DNA from: Chloroflexota bacterium
GTDB lineage: Bacteria; Chloroflexota; Anaerolineae; Anaerolineales; Villigracilaceae
Direction: 5' to 3'
Assembly (NCBI GenBank): GCA_021823555.1
Contig: JAKANW010000153.1
Location: forward strand, 1 to 6,912
Length of the DNA stretch: 6,912 nt
The translations under genes and the position numbers were made by a program. The notes below the pieces were generated by a model. It ran no database searches. It worked only from the letters and a program-made list of their open reading frames with translations, and was not told where the DNA came from. Positions 1 through 5,270 of the stretch are shown in pieces. Positions within the stretch are counted from its first letter, which is position 1. The number at the start of each line of letters is the position of its first letter.

Positions 1-707
1 CGGACATGGACCCGATCATGGCTGTCGCGTCCCGTCACGGGCTGGTTGTGATCGAAGACGCGGCGCAAGCCATCGGCGCGGACTATCACGGACGCCGCGC
101 TGGTTCGATCGGCGCGATGGGCTGCCTGAGTTTCTTCCCGTCGAAAAATCTTGGCGCGTACGGCGACGCAGGCATGGTCGTGACCAACGACGAGTCGCTG
201 GCGCAGCGTTTAAAAATGTTGCGCGCGCACGGCGCCCAGCCCAAGTATTATCACCGTCTGCTCGGCGGCAACTTCCGCATCGACGCGTTGCAGGCCGCCA
301 TCCTGCATGCCAAATTCAAATACCTCGAAGGCTGGACGACCGCTCGTCAACGAAACGCAGACCGCTATCGAAAATTGTTTGCCGAAGCAGGCGCGCCCGC
401 CGACCTGGTCATGCCCGCCGAAACCGGCTTTGGCCGTCACATCTATCATCAGTTCGTCATCCGCTCTTCGAAGCGTGACGCGTTGCAGGCGCACCTGAAA
501 TCGCGCGGCATCGGCACCGAAGTCTATTACCCACTGCCGCTTCATTTGCAGGATTGCTTTGAAGACTTGAACTACCACCCCGGCGATTTTCAGAATAGCG
601 AGCGCGCCGCGCTGGAAAGCCTGGCCCTGCCGATCTACCCCGAGTTGACCGAAGACCAGCAGAAGTATGTTGTCCAATCTGTCATGGAGTTTTATGCCGC
701 AGACTGA
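1..707 (+). CDS. DegT/DnrJ/EryC1/StrS-family PLP-dependent sugar aminotransferase, 5'-truncated by window edge
   Basis: The family transfers an amino group (usually from glutamate) to a keto-sugar nucleotide in the cytoplasm, supplying amino sugars for polysaccharides. The reading frame is open to the left edge, and the residues around the ATG at 6 (ADMDPI-like) match the middle of the family fold, so this ATG is internal and roughly the N-terminal third to half is missing. Counting from that ATG, VIEDAAQAIGA (15-25) is the conserved PLP-contacting stretch with D18 and Q21. SFFPSKNLGAYGDAG (42-56) carries the Schiff-base lysine K47 (codon 144-146). YYPLPLHLQ lies near the C-terminus, as is typical. 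All visible catalytic residues are present, so the enzyme looks functional. The 3' end overlaps the next gene by 14 bases. The sugar substrate cannot be read from this part. Confidence 0.93.
   Translation, partial: DMDPIMAVASRHGLVVIEDAAQAIGADYHGRRAGSIGAMGCLSFFPSKNLGAYGDAGMVVTNDESLAQRLKMLRAHGAQPKYYHRLLGGNFRIDALQAAILHAKFKYLEGWTTARQRNADRYRKLFAEAGAPADLVMPAETGFGRHIYHQFVIRSSKRDALQAHLKSRGIGTEVYYPLPLHLQDCFEDLNYHPGDFQNSERAALESLALPIYPELTEDQQKYVVQSVMEFYAAD
686..689 (+). promoter_or_regulatory. Candidate ribosome binding site for the glycosyltransferase
   Basis: GGAG lies 4 bases before the ATG at 694. The spacing is short but usable. No comparable motif precedes the alternative ATGs at 667 and 715, so this site favours the start at 694. 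It lies inside the end of the aminotransferase gene, which fits translational coupling. Confidence 0.45.
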
Positions 708-1731
708 CCTCCCGATGGTCTCGCTTCTCGTCGCCATGCGCAATGAGGCGCGTCATATTGGGCGCTGTCTCCAATCTCTGTTGGCGCAGGATTATCCCGC
801 CGATAAACTGGAAGTCTTCATCTTCGACGGACAGTCCACGGACGATTCGTGGACGATCTCCGAGCAGTTGATCGCAGGCCGACCGCTTTTTTATCTGCGC
901 CCCAACCCCGAGCGGATTCAGTCCGAGGCGTGGAACAAGGGCATTGCCCAATCGCGCGGCGACGTGGTTGGCATCGTCAGCGCCCACTCGGCGCTCGCGC
1001 CGGACTACGTTTCGAAGGCCATCGAAGTATTGCAACGCACCAAGGCCGATATGGTTGGCGGCCCGGTCCGCGCGCAGAGTGAGAACTACATCGGCGAAGT
1101 CATTGCCGTCGCCATGAGCACCCCGTTCGGCGTCGGCGGCGCGAACTTCCGCTACACCGACAAGGAATTGGAAACCGACACGGTCTTCATGGGCCTATGC
1201 AAACGCGACATGTATATGAAGATCGGCGGCTTTGACCTTGAGATGGTCCGCAATCAGGACGACGAACTGAGCTACCGCTTGGCGAAGAATGGCGGCAGGA
1301 TCGTTTGCAGTCCACTCATCCACAGTGAATACTTCAGCCGCTCCACCCTCGGCTCCTTGTGGAAGCAATATTATCAATACGGTTTCTACAAAGTCCGCGT
1401 GTTGCAAAAGCACCCGCTCCAAATGCGCCCGCGGCAATTCGTCCCGCTTATTTTTGTCCTCGCGTTGATCGCTTCTTTTCTCCTCGCTCTTGTCCCCGTC
1501 CTCCGTCCCCTGTCTCTCGTCGTCCCTTCCATCTACCTCCTCGCCAACCTCTTCGCTTCCCTCTACACCGCCGCGGCGCGCGGATGGAAGTACCTGCCTC
1601 TGCTCCCGCTTGTGTTTGCCACCTTGCATCTCAGTTACGGACTGGGTTTCCTGGCGGGGCTGTTCAAATTTTGGAATCGTTGGAATGACCGCGAGGGGAA
1701 GGTCCCGCGTTTCGATGTCCAAGCCCGATGA
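694..1731 (+). CDS. Membrane-anchored family 2 glycosyltransferase (ExoA-like)
   Basis: A 345-residue inverting GT-A glycosyltransferase, likely adding a sugar from a nucleotide donor to a lipid-linked repeat unit at the inner face of the cytoplasmic membrane. The N-terminal strand VSLLVAMRNEARHIG (9-23) starts the GT2 fold, FDGQSTDDS (44-52) is the donor-binding region, and NQDDELSYRLAKNGGRI (187-203) is the typical acceptor/base motif with D189-D190-E191. The segment LWKQYYQYGFYK (222-233) matches the ExoA-type post-catalytic motif. Hydrophobic helices follow at about 248-270, 272-292 and 302-325. The metal-binding position that usually reads DAH or DxD here reads S96-A97-H98 (Ser codon 979-981). 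I chose ATG 694 over 667 because of the nearby GGAG and because the protein then begins just before the fold. The gene overlaps the aminotransferase by 14 bases and the methyltransferase by 17. Donor and acceptor are unknown. Confidence 0.9.
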   Translation: MPQTDLPMVSLLVAMRNEARHIGRCLQSLLAQDYPADKLEVFIFDGQSTDDSWTISEQLIAGRPLFYLRPNPERIQSEAWNKGIAQSRGDVVGIVSAHSALAPDYVSKAIEVLQRTKADMVGGPVRAQSENYIGEVIAVAMSTPFGVGGANFRYTDKELETDTVFMGLCKRDMYMKIGGFDLEMVRNQDDELSYRLAKNGGRIVCSPLIHSEYFSRSTLGSLWKQYYQYGFYKVRVLQKHPLQMRPRQFVPLIFVLALIASFLLALVPVLRPLSLVVPSIYLLANLFASLYTAAARGWKYLPLLPLVFATLHLSYGLGFLAGLFKFWNRWNDREGKVPRFDVQAR

Positions 1732-2434
1732 CCTCTCCCGCCTGCGCGCCGAATACGAAGACCGCAAGCAACGCTTCGCGAGCAGCGACGTTTATTCCTC
1801 GTTCAATGCCGCGAACCTGTTCACCGTCCAGCAGCGCCAGCGCGACATCCTTGCCAGCCTGAAACGCGCGGGCGTGACGGACCTTGCAGATAAACGCATC
1901 CTCGAGATGGGGTGCGGCGATGGGGGAGTGCTGGCCGAATTCCTGACGTTCGGCACGCGGCCTGAAAATCTGTTCGGCGTCGATTACCTCGCGGACCGCC
2001 TCTCCAACGCGCGGACGCAACTTCCCGCCAGTCACTTCGCCAACGCGGATGGCAGCCATCTGCCCTTTCCCTCCGCCTCCTTCGACATCGTTATGCAATT
2101 TACGGCGCTCTCCTCCATTTTGGATCCCGGCTTGCGCCGCGACATCTGCCGCGACATGTTGCGCGTCCTGCGCCCCTCTGGTTTGATCCTGTGGTACGAT
2201 TTTTGGCTCAACCCTACCAACCCGCAGACGCACGGCATCCGTCCCGTCGAGATCCGGGAATTATTTCCCGCCTGCTCCATCTCGTTTCGCAAGATCACCC
2301 TCGCGCCGCCGCTGGCGCGCAGGTTGGTCCCACTCTCCTGGCCGCTTGGCCTAATCCTCGAAAGCCTGTCCGTTTTTAATTCTCATTTTTTGGCGGTCAT
2401 CCGCCCTAATCACTTTGAATCTTATGGAAAATAA
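1715..2434 (+). CDS. Class I SAM-dependent methyltransferase (Methyltransf_11-like)
   Basis: A 239-residue Rossmann-fold methyltransferase. Motif I is ILEMGCGDGGVL (62-73), with the glycine-rich SAM loop. GVDYLADRL (88-96) supplies the acidic residue that binds the ribose. NADGSHLPFPSASFDIV (110-126) is the adenine-binding/motif II stretch, and VLRPSGLILWYDFW (151-164) is the usual post-motif strand. The C-terminal part (THGIRP..., then a moderately hydrophobic tail) resembles methyltransferases in polysaccharide loci, so it may methylate a sugar or the chain end, but the substrate is inferred from context only. The frame is open upstream to 1490, but that stretch lies over the glycosyltransferase's membrane region and reads as low-complexity Ser/Pro. 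The fold begins after the ATG at 1715, with a purine-rich AGGGGAAGG about 12 bases upstream. An ATG at 1685 is a weaker alternative. The gene overlaps both neighbours (17 and 11 bases). Confidence 0.88.
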   Translation: MSKPDDLSRLRAEYEDRKQRFASSDVYSSFNAANLFTVQQRQRDILASLKRAGVTDLADKRILEMGCGDGGVLAEFLTFGTRPENLFGVDYLADRLSNARTQLPASHFANADGSHLPFPSASFDIVMQFTALSSILDPGLRRDICRDMLRVLRPSGLILWYDFWLNPTNPQTHGIRPVEIRELFPACSISFRKITLAPPLARRLVPLSWPLGLILESLSVFNSHFLAVIRPNHFESYGK

Positions 2435-3944
2435 TCGCGCAATCCAGGCATCCGTGGCTACAGCCAAATCTGTTCAGAAATTTCAATCCTCCCGACCGCT
2501 TTTCGATGCGTTCAAGCGCCTCTTCGATGTGCTCGTCGCCGGGCTGGGCTTGTTGTTCCTCGCCCCCTTCTTTGGTGTGATCGCCATCTTTATCAAACGC
2601 GAAGGAGCGGGGCGGGTCTTCTATCGCGGACCTCGTGTGGGTCGGTTCGGACGCGAATTTGGCATCCTCAAATTCCGCACCATGCGTGAGGACGCGGAAA
2701 GCTACAATGGTCCGCGCATCACGGCGAGGGGCGACAAACGCATCACTCCCTTCGGCAAATGGCTTCGCAGCACCAAGATCAACGAATTGCCCCAACTATG
2801 GAATGTGCTGGTGGGGGAGATGAGCCTGGTTGGGCCGCGCCCCGAAGACCCGCAGATCGTCGAGACCTGGCCGGAGGAGGCGCGCCGCGAAATCCTTTCC
2901 ATCCGCCCGGGTATCACCAGCCCGGCCAGCGTGGCCTATCGCGACGAAGAGCACCGGCTTTCCATGAATGACGTCATGGCTCAGTACATGCACGAAATCC
3001 TGCCCGATAAACTGCGCCTCGACCGGCTTTACGTGCGCCATCGTTCCTTTTTGGGGGACCTCGATATTTTATTCTGGACCGCGATTGCGCTCTTGCCGCG
3101 GGTGGAGCGCCAAATTCCTGAAGGCAGGTTATTTGCAGGTCCGCTTTATCAGATCATGCGGCGCAACGTCTCCTGGTTCTTGATCGATCTGGCCGCCTCA
3201 CTCGCCGCAGTGACCACTGCAGGGTTGATCTGGCGCTTCTTCTATGTAATTGATTGGGGCATACCGGCTCTTTCCATTCTTGCCGCTTTCCTCGCATTGC
3301 TTTTCAGCATCGTAAACTTTCTACTCGGCCTCGATCGTATCATCTGGTCGCGGGCCGGCGGCGAGGAGGGCATGGTACTGATCTTCTCCAATGGCATTTC
3401 AGTGGCGGGGCTTTTGCTGGTGAACGCCCTCCATGATTCTTATTTTGAATGGTTTCCTTATCCCGCCCTGCCGGTTCGGCTTATTTTCCTAATTGGTTTG
3501 CTTACCATGTTTGCCGGGCTGCTCACGCGCTATCGCCTGCGTCTGGTCACCTCGTTTGCCAGCCGCTGGCTCCACTGGCGCAGCGGGCGGGGCGGCATTG
3601 GCGAGCGTGTCCTCATCCTCGGCGCGGGGGAGAGCGGGCAGATCGTTAATTGGCTGATGCGGCGCGAGACCATGCGTAACGCCTTCTCGGTCATCGGCAT
3701 GGTGGACGACGACCCGGCCAAACAGGGCATGAGCATTGACGGTTGTCTTGTGCTTGGAAATACTTCTGACCTCCCTGCCATCGTTGAAAAGCACGACATC
3801 GGCGTGATCCTGTTTGCCATTACCAACCTCACGCCAGAGGCGCGTCAGCGCACCTTGCGCCTGTGCGAGATTCCCGGCGTGCGTCTTGTTTTTCTGAACG
3901 ATATTTTGGGGACAGTCCAAAGCCGTCTTGCCGCTTCCGCGTGA
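2424..3944 (+). CDS. Polyprenyl-phosphate sugar-1-phosphate transferase with C-terminal four-helix and Rossmann (CapD/WbpM-type) module; reversed domain order
   Basis: A 506-residue membrane protein. Residues about 24-227 are a bacterial sugar transferase domain (PF02397 type), which starts repeat-unit synthesis by moving a sugar phosphate from a nucleotide sugar to undecaprenyl phosphate. It has a hydrophobic membrane segment (33-58), KFRTMREDAE (83-92) with the acidic catalytic cluster, and KINELPQLWNVLVGEMSLVGPRPE (118-141). Four predicted membrane helices follow (about 251-272, 279-302, 319-335, 352-368). Then comes a Rossmann-like domain with VLILGAGESGQ (396-406) and GMVDDDPAKQG (425-435), ending soon after FLNDILG (490-496). 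The second half matches the N-terminal module of CapD/WbpM dehydratases and of WbaP/WcaJ transferases (CoA_binding_3 type), but here it follows the catalytic domain and no dehydratase domain is present. I prefer ATG 2424 to the in-frame TTG at 2415. There is no clear Shine-Dalgarno, and overlap with the methyltransferase suggests coupling. It is intact and probably the priming enzyme of the locus. Confidence 0.92.
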   Translation: MENNRAIQASVATAKSVQKFQSSRPLFDAFKRLFDVLVAGLGLLFLAPFFGVIAIFIKREGAGRVFYRGPRVGRFGREFGILKFRTMREDAESYNGPRITARGDKRITPFGKWLRSTKINELPQLWNVLVGEMSLVGPRPEDPQIVETWPEEARREILSIRPGITSPASVAYRDEEHRLSMNDVMAQYMHEILPDKLRLDRLYVRHRSFLGDLDILFWTAIALLPRVERQIPEGRLFAGPLYQIMRRNVSWFLIDLAASLAAVTTAGLIWRFFYVIDWGIPALSILAAFLALLFSIVNFLLGLDRIIWSRAGGEEGMVLIFSNGISVAGLLLVNALHDSYFEWFPYPALPVRLIFLIGLLTMFAGLLTRYRLRLVTSFASRWLHWRSGRGGIGERVLILGAGESGQIVNWLMRRETMRNAFSVIGMVDDDPAKQGMSIDGCLVLGNTSDLPAIVEKHDIGVILFAITNLTPEARQRTLRLCEIPGVRLVFLNDILGTVQSRLAASA

Positions 3945-3947
3945 ACG

Positions 3948-5144
3948 ATGACCGCTTCATCTTCCAACTCCTCCATGCGGCTCCGGGCGGACCCTGAAAC
4001 GGGTTACCTGCTTGCCTGCCTCGCCCATGGGCTGGACTCAAACCGTCCATGGCCTCACCCGCCTCGAGGTCTGGATTGGAAGCGGTTGCTTGCCCTGCTC
4101 GACCGGCACCGGCTGGCGGGTTTTTTCCACGCGCTGGGTAAATCCCATTCCGAATCCTGGCCGCGGGAATTTCAGGAGTCATTGCGCAGCGAGCGTTATC
4201 GCTGGATGGCTCACGGCGGGAAGTCGCGCGCGCGCGTCCATTCTGCGTTGATGGCGTTGCGGTCGGGGGGCGTGGAGGTGATCGTGCTCAAGGGTTGGGC
4301 GTTCATCTCCACGCTCTACAATGGCGACGCCAGCCAGCGCCTCTGCGAGGATGTGGATCTCCTCGTCCGCCCGCGCGATGTGGACAGAGCCGAGGCTATT
4401 TTGCGCTCGCTGGGGTGCGCCTTGCATCTTGTGGTTTGGCCGGGCTATGATCATCGCTTCCATAACGGGGAGCGGTTTTTCTTTTCCAACGATCCCATCG
4501 GCCAGGGCGACCCGTTTTCCATCGGCCTGCATTGGGGGCTGTTTCACACCCCGTCCTACGATCCAACGCAGGTGGATGTGGACGCGCTCTTTGAACGGGC
4601 GCGTCCGTTGAACGTGGCAGATGTGCCCGTCCTCGAACTTTCGCGGGAGGATGCCATTCTCTATGCCTGTGGTCACATTGCGTTGCATCACCGCTTCGAT
4701 GACGCTCTCTTCCGCTCCTTTGAACTGGCCTGGTTGATTCACAACGCGGCGGGGCCGGACTGGGAAACGGCGGCCCGACGCGCCTCGCAATGGAGGCTCC
4801 TCATCCCCGTCCGGCGCGGACTCGAGCGTCTCACCCGCCTCTGGCCGGACCTCGTTCCGGATTCCGCCGTGGAAGCGTTCCGCCGCCCCATCGCCTCCCG
4901 CCGTGAGCGCCTGGTGGATTTCTGGCTTAGCCATGCGCGCGCCCTGCCTGGTAACGAACTTCTCTTACGCTGGCTCACCTTCCACGATTGGAAGCGGCGC
5001 CCCTTGCTCGTTTTTCAGGATATATTCCCCGGCCCCGATTATTTAAAAGGGCGGTACGGGCCGCCTCCGCTTGGATTCTGGCCTTTTTTGTACTTCCTGC
5101 GCTTGGCGCGGGCAGTTGGGCAGGTGATCCGGCGGGGAGATTAG
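3948..5144 (+). CDS. Nucleotidyltransferase-fold protein (PF14907/NTP_transf_5-like), function unknown
   Basis: A 398-residue soluble protein that resembles the 'uncharacterised nucleotidyltransferase' family often found in polysaccharide and peptide-modification loci. The core is VIVLKGWAFISTLY (111-124) followed by R131 and EDVDLLVRPRD (134-144), where D135 and D137 form the metal-binding DxD pair of a minimal nucleotidyltransferase fold. A second conserved stretch, SIGLHWGLFH (191-200), is typical of the family. A largely helical C-terminal half (about 230-398) carries many Arg and Trp residues. The ATG at 3948 starts 3 bases after the preceding stop. No strong ribosome binding site is visible, and ATG 3975 is an alternative that removes a Ser-rich start. 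The catalytic residues look intact, so transfer of a nucleotide to a sugar, lipid or protein is possible, but no substrate is established for the family. Its placement suggests a role in polysaccharide synthesis or its control. Confidence 0.8.
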   Translation: MTASSSNSSMRLRADPETGYLLACLAHGLDSNRPWPHPPRGLDWKRLLALLDRHRLAGFFHALGKSHSESWPREFQESLRSERYRWMAHGGKSRARVHSALMALRSGGVEVIVLKGWAFISTLYNGDASQRLCEDVDLLVRPRDVDRAEAILRSLGCALHLVVWPGYDHRFHNGERFFFSNDPIGQGDPFSIGLHWGLFHTPSYDPTQVDVDALFERARPLNVADVPVLELSREDAILYACGHIALHHRFDDALFRSFELAWLIHNAAGPDWETAARRASQWRLLIPVRRGLERLTRLWPDLVPDSAVEAFRRPIASRRERLVDFWLSHARALPGNELLLRWLTFHDWKRRPLLVFQDIFPGPDYLKGRYGPPPLGFWPFLYFLRLARAVGQVIRRGD

Positions 5145-5174
5145 GAGCGGGAAGGGAGCGCCAATAAGACGTGG

Positions 5175-5196
5175 CATTCGGGACTTTGGCCGAATG
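5175..5196. repeat. Perfect 7-base inverted repeat upstream of the co-polymerase gene (possible operator)
   Basis: CATTCGG (5175-5181) and CCGAATG (5190-5196) are perfect inverted copies around an 8-base loop. Extending to 5171-5200 gives 9 matches in 11 positions per arm. It lies 31 bases after the upstream stop and overlaps the candidate -35 element. No T-run follows the right arm, so it is not a convincing intrinsic terminator. An operator, or a weak transcript-end hairpin, are the main options. Confidence 0.5.
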
Positions 5197-5216
5197 TGAC
5201 ATTCTCACGGTATAAT
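5186..5216 (+). promoter_or_regulatory. Candidate sigma-70-type promoter for the co-polymerase/kinase gene
   Basis: A consensus -10 box TATAAT sits at 5211-5216. The best upstream -35 match is TTGGCC at 5186-5191 (4 of 6 consensus bases) with a 19-base spacer, longer than the preferred 17. Transcription would begin near 5222-5224, giving a leader of about 48 bases. It is the only clear intergenic gap in the window, so a fresh promoter here is sensible, though read-through from the upstream operon is not excluded. Confidence 0.45.
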
Positions 5217-5255
5217 TGCAACCGCGTTCCAAAGACGTGTTTTTGTTTTGTATGT

Positions 5256-5260
5256 GGAGA
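5256..5260 (+). promoter_or_regulatory. Ribosome binding site for the co-polymerase/kinase gene
   Basis: GGAGA lies 10 bases before ATG 5271, separated by an A/T-rich spacer. It supports that start, which also gives the short positively charged N-terminus and immediate membrane helix expected of the family. Confidence 0.6.
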
Positions 5261-5270
5261 ATTATTTTTC

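Noticed and set aside
1450..1570. Strongly pyrimidine-rich tract on the + strand
   Set aside because: Explained by membrane helices written with Leu, Val, Ser and Pro codons such as CTC, GTC and TCC; no repeat unit or element boundary.
1490..1714. N-terminal extension of the methyltransferase frame
   Set aside because: Reads as low-complexity Ser/Pro/Arg over the glycosyltransferase's membrane-helix region. The methyltransferase fold begins after ATG 1715.
4225..4236. (CG)6 alternating tract, a possible Z-DNA site
   Set aside because: Only 12 bases long and fully accounted for by Ser-Arg-Ala-Arg-Val codons in a GC-rich gene.
4179..4934. A 251-codon minus-strand frame opposite the nucleotidyltransferase gene
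   Set aside because: Shadow of a well-supported + gene; no recognisable motif, and no promoter or ribosome binding site seen.
5175..5196. Intrinsic terminator for the upstream operon
   Set aside because: The stem is short (7 base pairs) and is not followed by a T-run; the nearest T-rich stretch starts about 40 bases later, beyond the -10 box.
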